A DNA stretch of 64,000 nt from JAKFWF01 sp963741505 (GCA_963741505.1 CAVUIJ010000019.1:124001-188000), one strand, 5' to 3'; numbered from the stretch's first letter, positions 45,182-54,786 are shown. Notes: generated by a model from the sequence alone, not told the origin. Numbers and translations: made by a program.

Positions 45182-46852
45182 TTAGGCTCCCCTGCGGGCG
45201 GTCGGGGTCGACACAAATCCGAGTTCGACGTCACGAGCGCGCTCCTCGGCCGTTCTTAGCTTCGGGTCGCCCCAGCCACCGCCGCCGCCGGAATTGGCAT
45301 GCAGGACGTCGCCCGGCCGCAGCACCACGCCCGTCTCCTTGGTCTTGAGCGAGCGGTCAGGACCGCTGGCCGATGCGAGCCAGTAGTGATGTGGCTTGCC
45401 GTCGGACCCGCCGAGCAGGCCGCAGGCTCCATATTTGACGCCGTCGCCGGCGGTATTGCCGACCGCGAGCTCGGCCGTCTCGATCACCATCTCGAGTTCA
45501 CCGCCGGGCCCGCCACGATACTGGCCGTCGCCGCCGGAGTCGGGGCGGAACTCGTGGCGGCGGAAGAAGAGGGGAAAGCGCACCTCGTGCACCTCGACCG
45601 AGCCGAACTTGATGCCGCCTGCCGCTTGCCATTCGCCCGCGCCCGGCCAGCCATCGCCGGCGATCGAGGCACCGCCGCCCGGCCGTGACTGGAAGAGATG
45701 CCAAATGAAAGGCTTGCCCGAACGCGGATCGACGCCCTGGATGGCCATGCGGAAGCGGCGTCCCCACCCCGCCATGGCGCGGTCCGGGCAGGCCGGCGCC
45801 AGTGCGCGGATGATTGCCTCGATGATCTCCTGGCCGCAGTGGTTCGTGCAAAGCGTCACCGGAGCGCCGGGGCGCGGCCAGACGATTGTGCCCTCTTTCA
45901 GCTTCACCTTGAGCGGGCGGAAGGCGCCATCGTTCTTCGCGGTATCGGGATCGATCAGATACGCCAGCGCAACAACGATAGCCGAGTGCGTGTTGGCATA
46001 GGACGAGTTGATGAAGCCGATGACTTGCGGGTGGCTCTCGGTCAGGTCGATCTCGAGGTCGCTGCCCCGCTTCGTCACCCGCGCGCGGATCATGATGTCT
46101 TCGAATTTGTGACCGTCGTCATCGAGGTAGGCTTCACCCACATAGATGCCGTCCTTCCAGCCGGAGATGACAGCGCGCACCTGCTGCTCGGCCCCGTCAA
46201 GGATGGCCTCGATCGCCGTGTGCGTCGTCGCCGATCCGAACTCGGCGATGAGCTCGTTCATGCGCCGCTCGCCGATCCGCGCCGAGCCGATCATCGCAGC
46301 GAGATCGCCTCGGAAGTCGCGGGGGTGGCGGACGTTGAGCACAATCATCTCATGCACATCGTCACGCCGCTTGCCCTGGTCGTAGAGTTTCAGAGGTGGA
46401 ACGCGCAGACCTTCATGAAAGATCTCGGTAGCGCTCGCGTTGTAGGCGCCGTGGGTGGCGCCGCCGATGTCGGACTGGTGCGACCGGTTGATCGACCAGA
46501 ACACGTGCCGATCGCCATCGAACACCGGCACGAACGCGGTTAGGTCGGGAAGATGATTTCCGCCCCAATAGGGGTCATTGAGCAAGTAGACATCGCCGGG
46601 CTTGATCGATCCCTTGAAAAAGTCGTTGACGGCCTTTGCCGCGAAGGGGAGCGCACCGACGTGGATCGGCACGTGCTCCGCCTGGGCGATGAGGCGTCCA
46701 TCCGGGTCACAAAGCGCCGTCGAGAAATCTCGGCTCGAGTTCAGGATCTGCGAGTAGGACGTTCGCAGCATCGCCTCACCCATTTCCTCGACGATGGCGC
46801 GTAGCCGGTGTTGAACGACCGAGACCGTAATCGGATCGACAGTCATGCTCAT
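45182..46852 (-). CDS. hyuB: Hydantoinase/oxoprolinase subunit B (HyuB)
   Basis: I chose ATG 46850-46852, which has GGGGGCGC just upstream; a longer in-frame opening to 47440 has no conserved residues. The 556-residue product has the HyuB landmarks RTSYSQILNSSRDFSTALCD, GDVYLLNDPYWGGNHLPDL, SHQSDIGGATHG and the C-terminal GGGGGWGDP. It pairs with HyuA. It is divergent from the ABC transporter operon at 47612, and the 759-base gap between them must hold both promoters. Confidence 0.9.
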   Translation of the reverse strand: MSMTVDPITVSVVQHRLRAIVEEMGEAMLRTSYSQILNSSRDFSTALCDPDGRLIAQAEHVPIHVGALPFAAKAVNDFFKGSIKPGDVYLLNDPYWGGNHLPDLTAFVPVFDGDRHVFWSINRSHQSDIGGATHGAYNASATEIFHEGLRVPPLKLYDQGKRRDDVHEMIVLNVRHPRDFRGDLAAMIGSARIGERRMNELIAEFGSATTHTAIEAILDGAEQQVRAVISGWKDGIYVGEAYLDDDGHKFEDIMIRARVTKRGSDLEIDLTESHPQVIGFINSSYANTHSAIVVALAYLIDPDTAKNDGAFRPLKVKLKEGTIVWPRPGAPVTLCTNHCGQEIIEAIIRALAPACPDRAMAGWGRRFRMAIQGVDPRSGKPFIWHLFQSRPGGGASIAGDGWPGAGEWQAAGGIKFGSVEVHEVRFPLFFRRHEFRPDSGGDGQYRGGPGGELEMVIETAELAVGNTAGDGVKYGACGLLGGSDGKPHHYWLASASGPDRSLKTKETGVVLRPGDVLHANSGGGGGWGDPKLRTAEERARDVELGFVSTPTARRGA

Positions 46853-47611
46853 AGTGCGCCCCCTTCCACCATCACGCATTATCGGTGCAGAATACTCAGC
46901 TGCCAATGCCCCGGCTACGGTGGTCGGGCCACTTCGCAGGATTGGAGCAGTCAACCCCATTCGACCTCGTCCCGCGCGCCGCGATCTGTGCTTGCGAGTC
47001 ACTGACCCATCGACCTGCGCCTCGCAAGCTGTCCTCAGGCTCGAGGCTGGCGGCTTGGTGGGTCGAAGGTGGCGCAGGTGCTGCTTGCGTTCGCAGCCCT
47101 CGCATCGTCGATCGTTGGCTATTGGCCAAGCAGGTACCAGCTTAAGATTGGCTCTCTTTGCAAAGTGTGGTGCTCGCCCAGCTGAGTGCGGCGGCGAGCA
47201 GCGCGAGTGATCCAGTCTCGCGATCGGGTGCGTGGTGCCAACCGAGATAGTTCGGGTGGTATTTCGTGGCGACGCCGGATCGACCCCGCAACGATCAAGC
47301 TCGACTTGCCAATCCCGAATGTCGACATCGTGCCTCCTAAGTTCTGATGTCGCCCGAGTGGGCCAGACCCTAATCTGTTTGGCCCGCTCGTCTGCATCCG
47401 TGCAGATGTTATGGAGCGAGCGGCGAGGAGTAGCATCCATCGGCGCGGAAGTTGACCGACCGATGCAGCCTCCGATGCGAAATCGGCTGATTGTTCGGTG
47501 GTGCCGGAGTAAGAGTGCGGTAGATCGTTAATATGAATGAGGGCTTCCCGCCTCATGGTATTGGATGCATCCTACAGCGTCCATCGAGCGTGAGATCAAA
47601 AGGAGGAAACT
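46853..47611. other. Divergent promoter region between hyuB and the ABC operon
   Basis: I see no supported gene in these 759 bases. They hold a copy of the TTGGCTATTGGCCAA repeat (about 47112-47126) also found at 56118-56190, and an AGGAGG ribosome-binding site six bases before the GTG of the transporter gene. No specific operator is evident. Confidence 0.5.
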
Positions 47612-48808
47612 GTGCGGAACCATGGAAACTCGAGCGGCGCCCGCTTGTGCCTCGGTCTTGCCGCAACTGCGCTGACAGTTGCTCTTGCGCCCGCGGCTTC
47701 CCAGGCGGCCGACCCAATCAAGATTGGCCATGTAGCCGCGTTGTCGGGGCCATCGGCGCAATCCGGCGAGGCGATTACCCGCGGCCTTACGATCGCGATC
47801 GACGAGATCAACGCCAAGGGTGGATTGCTCGACGGACGGCAACTGGTACTTGTGCAGCGAGACGACGAGTCGAGCCCGCCCAAAGGTGTCACCGCCGCGC
47901 GCGAACTGATGTCGAACGAGAAGGTCGCGGCGATCTTCGGGGGCATCGATACGCCGGTGGCGCTTGCCAGCGTGCCGATCACCAACAAGGGACCGACCAT
48001 CTATATGGCGGTGTGGGCCGCCGGCACCGGCATCACCCGCAACGGCGCGACACCCAACTACGCCTTCCGCGTGTCAGCGGTCGACGTGCTGGTCGACGTC
48101 AAGCTGCTCGACTACGCATCGAAGAAGTTCGGCTCGAAAAGGCCGGGCCTGATGCTGATCAACAATCCCTGGGGCCAGTCGAACGAAAAGGGATTGGTCG
48201 AGGCAGACCAGCAGAACAATGCGGTCGAAATCGCCGGCATTGAGAAGTTCGAGAACAGCGACGTCGATATGGTGCCGCACCTGACGCGGCTGAAGGGTAA
48301 GGGCGCCGACTCGATCATCCTGGTGGTCAACACGCCACCCGGCGCACAGATGATGAAATCACGCGAGCGCATGGGCTGGACCGTGCCCGTGGTGTCGCAC
48401 TGGGGCATCTCGGGCGGCCGCTTTCCGGAGCTTGCCGGGCCGACGGCGGGCGATGCGCACTTTATTCAAACTTACAGCTTCTTCGGCAAGCAGAATGCCA
48501 CCGGCGAGCGGGTGATGGCCGCGTTGAAAAAGAAATATCCGGCGATCAAGGGGCCCGAGGATGTCTTTGCTCCCGTCGGCACGGCCAATGCCTATGACGC
48601 GACGCATCTGCTCGCCTTGGCCATCACACAGGCCGCATCGACCGACGCCGACAAGGTCCGCGAGGCGTTGGAAAACTTGAAGGTCAAGTACGAGGGCCTG
48701 ATCAAGACCTACGACAAGCCGTTCTCGGCGACGAACCACGATGCGCTGACGCCGGAAGACTACATTATGGTGCGCTACAAGGGCGACCAGATCGTGCCGG
48801 CAGAATAG
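47612..48808 (+). CDS. Branched-chain-type ABC transporter substrate-binding protein (HAAT family)
   Basis: GTG 47612 has a perfect AGGAGG at the right distance and opens a signal peptide (LCLGLAATALTVALAPAASQ). The mature 398-residue precursor has the periplasmic binding protein type 1 fold: PIKIGHVAALSGPSAQSGEA, ALASVPITNKGPTIYMAVWA and ANAYDATHLLALAITQA. It delivers a substrate, possibly an amide or ureide, to the permease encoded downstream. First gene of the plus-strand uptake operon. Confidence 0.88.
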   Translation: MRNHGNSSGARLCLGLAATALTVALAPAASQAADPIKIGHVAALSGPSAQSGEAITRGLTIAIDEINAKGGLLDGRQLVLVQRDDESSPPKGVTAARELMSNEKVAAIFGGIDTPVALASVPITNKGPTIYMAVWAAGTGITRNGATPNYAFRVSAVDVLVDVKLLDYASKKFGSKRPGLMLINNPWGQSNEKGLVEADQQNNAVEIAGIEKFENSDVDMVPHLTRLKGKGADSIILVVNTPPGAQMMKSRERMGWTVPVVSHWGISGGRFPELAGPTAGDAHFIQTYSFFGKQNATGERVMAALKKKYPAIKGPEDVFAPVGTANAYDATHLLALAITQAASTDADKVREALENLKVKYEGLIKTYDKPFSATNHDALTPEDYIMVRYKGDQIVPAE

Positions 48809-48817
48809 GCGCGAGGC

Positions 48818-49693
48818 ATGCTCATCGGATCGGCGATCGTCTCGGGCCTAGGGCTTGGCAGCATGTACGGGCTGCTGGCGCTCGGCTTCCACGTCACCTA
48901 TGCCGTGTCCGGAACCGTCAATTTCGCCCAGGGCGCCACTATGATGCTCGGCGCGGTGCTGTGCTTCACGGGTTGGGTGACGTGGGGGTTTCCGCTCGAG
49001 GTCGCGATCATTCTTGCGCTCGCGGGCTGCGCTTTGTGGGGCCTGTTCGTCGAGCAGATCGCCGTCAAGCCGTTTGTGAAGACCGGGTCGAATGCTTGGC
49101 TGATGGCCACCGTCGCGCTCGGCATCGTGCTCGAAAACCTCGTGCTGTTCACTTTCGGCAAGGACCCGCGCGGCATGCCGGCCGGCAGTTTGACGACCGG
49201 CACGATCACGATTGCTGGGGTCAAGACGCAGTGGCTGCAGATCCTCATTCCCATCGTCGGCATTGCGCTGGCGGTCGGTCTGCAGGCGGCATTCACGAAG
49301 ACGCGTCAGGGCAAGGCTTGGCTAGCCGTCACGCAGAACCCCAGTGCTGCTCGTCTTATGGGCATTAACGTGGAGCATGTGGCGAGCGGCTCGTTCATGC
49401 TGGCGGGATTGCTGGCCGGCGTCGCCGGAATCCTGATCGCACCGCTGTTCTCGGTAACGGCGAGCATGGGCACCGTGTTCGGCATCAAGGCCTTCGCGGT
49501 GGCGATCCTGGGCGGCATCGGCAGCGCCTGGGGCGTCGTGCTCGCCGGCTTCGTCTACGGCCTCGGCGAGGCTCTGATCACAGCGCTGCTCGGCTCGAGC
49601 TACACTCAGATCGTGACGTTCTCGCTGGTGATCCTGGCACTTGCCATCTCACCCAACGGGCTGTTCGGCCGCGCGGAAGTGAAGAAGGTATGA
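48818..49693 (+). CDS. Branched-chain-type ABC permease (LivH-like)
   Basis: ATG 48818 lies nine bases after the binding-protein gene; 291 residues with about eight membrane helices. The LivH pattern is clear: LGLGSMYGLLALGFHVTYAV, SGTVNFAQGATMMLGAVL and AILGGIGSAWGVVLAGFVYG. It forms one half of the membrane channel. The stop overlaps the next start by ATGA, so translation is coupled. Confidence 0.9.
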   Translation: MLIGSAIVSGLGLGSMYGLLALGFHVTYAVSGTVNFAQGATMMLGAVLCFTGWVTWGFPLEVAIILALAGCALWGLFVEQIAVKPFVKTGSNAWLMATVALGIVLENLVLFTFGKDPRGMPAGSLTTGTITIAGVKTQWLQILIPIVGIALAVGLQAAFTKTRQGKAWLAVTQNPSAARLMGINVEHVASGSFMLAGLLAGVAGILIAPLFSVTASMGTVFGIKAFAVAILGGIGSAWGVVLAGFVYGLGEALITALLGSSYTQIVTFSLVILALAISPNGLFGRAEVKKV

Positions 49694-52206
49694 CGGCCTC
49701 GACGTGGATCGGTGCGCTTGTTGGCGCCGCTGTGGTCGCCTTGATCGGGTTCTATGGCTCGAACTATCAGCTCTTCATCCTGGCGACGGTGGCGCTGACC
49801 GCGATGGTCGGGGTTGGCCTCAACATCCTTGTTGGCCTGACCGGCCAGATCTCGCTCGGTCAGGCAGCCTTCTTCGCAATCGGTGCCTACGTCGTCGGCA
49901 TTGCGACCACAAATTACGGGATCAGTTTTTGGGCGGCACTGCCGCTGGCAGGCCTCGTGTCTGGCCTCATCGGCACGCTGCTCGCGATCCCCGCCCTGCG
50001 CGTGCGCGGCCCCTATCTCGCGATGCTGACCATCGCCTTCGGCTTCATTGTCGAGCAGGTGGCGGCGGAATGGGTGGGCCTGACCGGCGGTTGGAACGGC
50101 CTGTCCGGTATCGACACGCCAAGTTTCATGGGTATTGCTCTGGCTGAGCGCGGGATCGCGTTTCTGGCGCTGGTCCTCACGATGCTGACGCTGTTGTTCT
50201 ATGTGCGCCTCAGCCGCAGCACCTGGGGCCAGGCCATGCGCGCAGTGCGCGACAGCGAGACGGCCGCCCAATCGATCGGCTTCAATCCAGTGGTGGTCAG
50301 GACAGCGGCGTTCACGATCGCCGCGATCATAGCCGGTATCGCCGGCGGCGTGTTCGCGGTCCTCAATACCTACATCAGCCCGGAATCGTTCCCATTCACA
50401 CAATCGATCCTGTTCCTGCTTGCGGTGATGATCGGTGGCGCCGAATACGCCATAGGCCCGATCATCGGCGCGGTGATCGTGGTTCTGCTGCCTGAGTTGT
50501 TGTCATCGCTGGCGCAATATCGATTGCTATTCGTTGGCCTGCTGCTGTTGCTGGTGCTGCGGCTAGCACCGGGAGGCTTCGCCAGCCTGCTCGCCGGGCG
50601 CAGGTTGGGTCAAGCCCCCTTGCGCGACGCGGCACCGCACGTGAACGTTGGGTCGCGCCAAGCGCTTGACCCAACCTACATGTTCGATGCCCCACAGCAC
50701 GCCGGCATCGAAGCAAAGGACCTGTCGATCCACTTCGGCGGCGTGCGGGCCGTGAACGGGCTCACCTTTGACGCCCGGGCCGGCGCAATCACGAGCCTGA
50801 TCGGTCCCAACGGTGCCGGCAAGAGTTCCGCGCTCAACCTCATCTGCGGGTTCTACTCCCCAGAAGGCGGCCGCGTGTTAATCGGCGGCCACGACATCAC
50901 GGCGGCCAATCCGCACACGATTGCAAGGGCCGGACTCGCGCGCACCTACCAGACGACCCAGCTGTTCGGTCAGATGTCCGTCCTCGACAATGTGATCGTC
51001 GGCCTCGGGCGGGGCAAGCTGCGGCCCCTCGATCTGGCTTCGACCTCCCATCTGCGCGAGAGCGGCACGGCAGCGCGCGCGCTGCTCGCATTCGTCGGCT
51101 ATCGTGGGCCGCTCGATGTTGCCGCCGCATCGCTGCCGCATGTCGACAAGCGCCTTGTCGAAATTGCTCGCGCACTGGCCCTGCGACCCGGCGTCATTGC
51201 GCTCGATGAACCGGCTGCCGGCCTCGATCACGAAGACACCCAACGGTTGGGGCAGCTGCTGCGCAAGCTCGCAAACGCAGGCCTCGCCGTCATCCTGGTC
51301 GAGCACGACATGAGCCTCGTCATGTCGATCAGCGATCATGTCGTCGTGCTCGATGCCGGTGCCAAGATCGCTGAAGGCGCCGCGCAGGATGTGGCCCGTG
51401 ACCCGCTGGTGCTCAAGGCCTATCTGGGCGATGGCTCGGCCCGTGACCGCCAGCGGCGCAAGCCACTCCTGCCGGATGCGGCGGTCATCCTTTCGGCCCG
51501 CGGATTGGCATCGGGCTATGACGCGATCAATGTCATGAAGGATATAGATATCGAGGTCCGGCAGGGCGAACTCGTTGCCATTCTGGGCGCGAATGGCGCC
51601 GGCAAGTCGACCTTGATGCGGGCGCTCGCCGGGCTCAATCGGCCGATCGGCGGCGAGGTGCTGCTGCTTGGCAACCGCATTGACGCGCGCAATGCTACCG
51701 ACATCGCTGGACTCGGGCTTTCGCTTGTCCCTGAAGGCCGTCAAGTGTTCCCCGAACTCAGCACCATCGACAATCTTCGACTCGGCGGCATGCGGCACGA
51801 TGCTGCCAGCCTGGAAGCCGACGTTGAGCGCATGCTGGTGCGCTTTCCAAGGCTCAAGGAGCGTCGCGACAGTCGCGGCGGGCTTCTGTCGGGCGGCGAG
51901 CAGCAAATGCTGGCGATTGCTCGCGGACTTGTTGCGCGTCCAAAGGTCCTGATGCTCGATGAGCCATCGCTTGGTCTGGCTCCCCTATTGGTGGCCCAGC
52001 TCTACGATCTGATCGAGGAGTTGCGCGACGCCGGGCTCACCATTCTTCTTGTCGACCAGAACGCCGAGCAGGCCCTATCGGTGGCAGACAGGGCCTACAT
52101 CCTGCAATCAGGTCGCGTGGTTCGCGCCGGCACGGCGGCGGAGCTGCGCGCCGATGAAACAATTGCCAGCACCTATCTGGGCGTGCAGGCTGTAGCCGAA
52201 GGATAA
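49690..52206 (+). CDS. Fused LivM permease + LivG ATPase + LivF ATPase
   Basis: One 838-residue polypeptide holds three transporter parts. Residues 1-295 are a LivM-type permease (GLNILVGLTGQISLGQAAFF, RVRGPYLAMLTIAFGFIVEQ). About 340-575 is the first ATPase (Walker A GPNGAGKSS, Walker B VIALDEPAAGLD), whose ABC signature is degenerate (SLPHVDKRLVEIA). About 590-838 is the second ATPase (GANGAGKST, LLSGGEQQMLAIA, VLMLDEPSLGL). Residues 305-329 are encoded by a palindromic repeat (50602-50677) inserted in frame in the linker. Partial permease-ATPase fusions are known in this family; a full triple fusion is less common. Confidence 0.9.
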   Translation: MTASTWIGALVGAAVVALIGFYGSNYQLFILATVALTAMVGVGLNILVGLTGQISLGQAAFFAIGAYVVGIATTNYGISFWAALPLAGLVSGLIGTLLAIPALRVRGPYLAMLTIAFGFIVEQVAAEWVGLTGGWNGLSGIDTPSFMGIALAERGIAFLALVLTMLTLLFYVRLSRSTWGQAMRAVRDSETAAQSIGFNPVVVRTAAFTIAAIIAGIAGGVFAVLNTYISPESFPFTQSILFLLAVMIGGAEYAIGPIIGAVIVVLLPELLSSLAQYRLLFVGLLLLLVLRLAPGGFASLLAGRRLGQAPLRDAAPHVNVGSRQALDPTYMFDAPQHAGIEAKDLSIHFGGVRAVNGLTFDARAGAITSLIGPNGAGKSSALNLICGFYSPEGGRVLIGGHDITAANPHTIARAGLARTYQTTQLFGQMSVLDNVIVGLGRGKLRPLDLASTSHLRESGTAARALLAFVGYRGPLDVAAASLPHVDKRLVEIARALALRPGVIALDEPAAGLDHEDTQRLGQLLRKLANAGLAVILVEHDMSLVMSISDHVVVLDAGAKIAEGAAQDVARDPLVLKAYLGDGSARDRQRRKPLLPDAAVILSARGLASGYDAINVMKDIDIEVRQGELVAILGANGAGKSTLMRALAGLNRPIGGEVLLLGNRIDARNATDIAGLGLSLVPEGRQVFPELSTIDNLRLGGMRHDAASLEADVERMLVRFPRLKERRDSRGGLLSGGEQQMLAIARGLVARPKVLMLDEPSLGLAPLLVAQLYDLIEELRDAGLTILLVDQNAEQALSVADRAYILQSGRVVRAGTAAELRADETIASTYLGVQAVAEG
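50602..50677. repeat. Palindromic element inside the coding linker of the fused transporter
   Basis: Perfect 14-base arms AGGTTGGGTCAAGC (50602-50615) and GCTTGACCCAACCT (50664-50677) bracket an internal half copy with GTTGGGTC. The same element type occurs between genes at 54661-54776, starting GCAGGTTGGGTTAGGC. Its length keeps the reading frame and adds about 25 residues between permease and ATPase. Confidence 0.7.
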
Positions 52207-52225
52207 CGCCGGGAGGCTGACGACT

Positions 52226-53452
52226 GTGGACCTCATTCTTCGCAAAGCACGTGTACTGGGCGCCGAACAGAACATTGTCGACATCGGCATCGACAGGGGC
52301 CGGATTGCCGTCATACAGGCCAACCTGCAAGCCAGCGGAGAGACGATCGATCTCGACGGGCGGCTGGTGACGCCGGGCCTGATCGAGACGCACATCCATC
52401 TGGACAAGTCGGGCATCCTCGATCGCTGCCGGGCCGAGCGCGGCGATCTCGATGAGGCGATCCAGGAGGTCGCCGCCCAGAAGAAGCTGTTCACCGCAGA
52501 GGATGTTTACGTGCGTGCCAAACGCACGCTAGAGCGATGCATCCTGCAAGGCACGACCCACATGCGCACCCAGTTGGAGGTCGATCCCGGCATCGGGCTG
52601 CGCGGCCTCGAAGGCGTCCGCCAGCTGATTGACGAGTACAAGTGGGCGATCGACATCGAGATCTGCATCTTCCCGCAGGAGGGGCTGCTCAATAATCCCG
52701 GCACCGACGAGCTGATGGTGGCGGCCCTGAAGAACGGCGGCCGGGTGGTCGGCGCCGCGCCCTACACCGACTCGGATCCCCACGGCCAGATCGACCGCAT
52801 CTTCGGGATGGCGCGCGAGTTCGACATCGACATCGACATGCACCTGGACTTCGGGCCGGACCCGGATGACCTCGACCTGCTCTACGTCTGCGAGCTGGCT
52901 GAGCGCTTCAAGTGGGGCGGCCGCGTCACCATCGGCCACGTCACCAAGTTGTCGGCGGCCACGCCCGACAAGTTCGAGGCCTGCGCCAAGCGGCTGGCCA
53001 ACGCCGGCGTCGCCTTGATCGTGCTGCCCTGCACCGATCTCTATCTGATGGGCCGGCACATGACGCACGGCGTGATGCGCGGTGTGACGCCGTCGCACAA
53101 GCTGTTGCGCCACGGCGTCAATTGCGCGCTTTCGACCAACAATGTGCTCAACCCGTTCACGCCGTTCGGCGACTGCTCGCTGATCCGCCAGGCCAACGCC
53201 TATGCCAACATCTGCCAGGTCGGCTCGAAGCATGACACCCGCGAATGCCTGAACATGATTACCACGCGGTCGGCCAAGCTCATGAACCTCAAGGACTATG
53301 GCCTGCAGATCGGCGGGCCCGCCGATCTCGTGGTGCTCGATGCGGCCGGCCCTGAGCAGGCGATCGCCGAGCTGGCGCCGGTGCTATACGCCTTCAAGCG
53401 GGGCATGAAGACCGTGACGCGGGCGGTGCCGACGCTGCATCGGCCGCACTGA
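52226..53452 (+). CDS. Cytosine-deaminase-like amidohydrolase
   Basis: GTG 52226 follows the transporter gene by 19 bases; 408 residues of the CodA/AtzC-type amidohydrolase superfamily. The first metal-binding motif is IETHIHLDKSG, followed by CILQGTTHMRTQLEVDPG, DMHLDFGPD and GHVTKLSAATPDK. Where the catalytic Asp is expected (as in GSDN or GHDD) it reads ALSTNNVLNPFTPFGD, so Asn stands at the metal-ligand position. Such enzymes deaminate or open cyclic amidines, for example cytosine or creatinine. In context a creatinine-type deaminase is possible but not shown. It overlaps the amidase gene by one base (TGATG). Confidence 0.82.
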   Translation: MDLILRKARVLGAEQNIVDIGIDRGRIAVIQANLQASGETIDLDGRLVTPGLIETHIHLDKSGILDRCRAERGDLDEAIQEVAAQKKLFTAEDVYVRAKRTLERCILQGTTHMRTQLEVDPGIGLRGLEGVRQLIDEYKWAIDIEICIFPQEGLLNNPGTDELMVAALKNGGRVVGAAPYTDSDPHGQIDRIFGMAREFDIDIDMHLDFGPDPDDLDLLYVCELAERFKWGGRVTIGHVTKLSAATPDKFEACAKRLANAGVALIVLPCTDLYLMGRHMTHGVMRGVTPSHKLLRHGVNCALSTNNVLNPFTPFGDCSLIRQANAYANICQVGSKHDTRECLNMITTRSAKLMNLKDYGLQIGGPADLVVLDAAGPEQAIAELAPVLYAFKRGMKTVTRAVPTLHRPH

Positions 53453-54657
53453 TGTCGGGGAACAAGCGAATGTCCGATTCCGACCTGCCGCACGACCCGC
53501 TCGGCGCGTTCTGCCGCGACAATCACGTGGCGCGGCGCGGATACGGCAGAGGTCCGCTCAGGGGGCTGACCTTCGCCGCCAAGGACCTCTTCCACATCAA
53601 GGGCGCGGTGACCGGCTTCGGCAGCCCGGAATGGCTGCGCAGCCATGCTCCCTCGACGCACACGGCGCGGGCGGTGAAGCTGCTCCTCGACGCCGGCGCC
53701 GATATGATCGCCAAGGCGCACTGCGACGAGCTCTGCTACAGTTTGACCGGCGAGAACGTGCACTACGGGCCCCCACGCAACGTGAACGCAGCCGGGCGCA
53801 TTACCGGCGGCTCGTCGAGCGGTTCCGCCGCAGCGGTGGCCGGCGGGCTGGTCGACTTCGCGATCGGCTCGGACTGCGGCGGGTCGATACGAATTCCGGC
53901 AAGCTATTGCGGCATCATCGGCCTGCGCCCCACCCACGGCCGCGTGCCGCTGGACGGTGCGGTGCCGTTCGGGCCGAGCTTCGACGTCGCCGGCTGGTTC
54001 GCGCGCGACGCGGACGTGTTCGAGCGGGTCGGCCGGGTGCTGCTGCGCGACAACGCGCGACCGCAGCGGCCACGGCGGGTGCTGGTGGCGCGGGACGCGT
54101 TCGAACTCGTCGACCCGCAGGTGGCAGCGGAGCTGGCGCCAGCAGTTGAGCGCCTGAAAGCGCTGGCCGCAACCTCGATTGATGTGACGGTCGCCCCTGA
54201 AGGCCTGCCGGAGTGGTTCGAGGCGTTCCGCACCATCCAGGCCGCCGAGATCTGGCAGAGCCTCGGCGCCTGGCTGACCGCGCAGAAACCCGCCCTCGGT
54301 CCAGGCGTCAAAGAGCGCCTCGAATGGGCGGCAACCGTGACGCCGGCCATGCGGGCGCAGGCGGACAAACGCCGCGCCGCGATCCGCAGCCGGCTCACCG
54401 AACTGCTGACACCGGGTGATATGTTGTGCCTGCCGACGTCGCCGCGGGCGGCGCCGCCGGTCGGCACGCCGACCGACAAGATCGAGGTCGAATACCGCCA
54501 TCAGGCCATGTGTCTGCTGTGCATCTCCGGGCACACGGGGTTGCCGCAGATCAGTTTGCCGCTTGCCCGTCACGAGGGCTTGCCGCTGGGCTTGTCGGTG
54601 ATCGGCCGGCACGGCACCGACATCGATCTGATTGGTGTGGCGCAGCGGCTGATTTGA
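53452..54657 (+). CDS. Amidase signature family enzyme
   Basis: This 401-residue enzyme has the complete Ser-cisSer-Lys set of the amidase signature family: Lys in FAAKDLFHIKG, the GSSSGSAAAVAGG block, and the nucleophile in GSDCGGSIRIPASYCG. Members hydrolyse carboxamides, and some hydrolyse carbamoyl compounds. Coupled directly to the amidohydrolase gene (one-base overlap), it likely acts later in the same pathway, for example on a carbamoyl amino acid. The exact substrate is unknown. Confidence 0.88.
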   Translation: MSGNKRMSDSDLPHDPLGAFCRDNHVARRGYGRGPLRGLTFAAKDLFHIKGAVTGFGSPEWLRSHAPSTHTARAVKLLLDAGADMIAKAHCDELCYSLTGENVHYGPPRNVNAAGRITGGSSSGSAAAVAGGLVDFAIGSDCGGSIRIPASYCGIIGLRPTHGRVPLDGAVPFGPSFDVAGWFARDADVFERVGRVLLRDNARPQRPRRVLVARDAFELVDPQVAAELAPAVERLKALAATSIDVTVAPEGLPEWFEAFRTIQAAEIWQSLGAWLTAQKPALGPGVKERLEWAATVTPAMRAQADKRRAAIRSRLTELLTPGDMLCLPTSPRAAPPVGTPTDKIEVEYRHQAMCLLCISGHTGLPQISLPLARHEGLPLGLSVIGRHGTDIDLIGVAQRLI

Positions 54658-54660
54658 GGT

Positions 54661-54776
54661 TCAACCTTCGCAGGTTGGGTTAGGCGCCCTCTTGCGCCGC
54701 AACCCAACAACCTTGCGCCCCCGTGGGATGTTGGGTTACGCGCCGAAGTGGCGGCGCCAACCCAACCTACGCCCGC
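54661..54776. repeat. Extragenic palindromic repeat
   Basis: The element begins GCAGGTTGGGTTAGGCGCCC and ends GGCGCCAACCCAACCTACGC, with two inner inverted pairs (GCAACCCAAC and GTTGGGTTACGC). It separates the amidase gene from the convergent glutamine-synthetase homologue. The same family is inserted in frame at 50602-50677. Confidence 0.75.
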
Positions 54777-54786
54777 CGATGCCGGC

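Noticed and set aside
45182..47440. A 752-codon frame for hyuB
   Set aside because: Upstream of 46852 no residues are conserved and the frame only happens to lack stops. The ATG at 46852 has a purine-rich site and gives the normal HyuB N-terminus.
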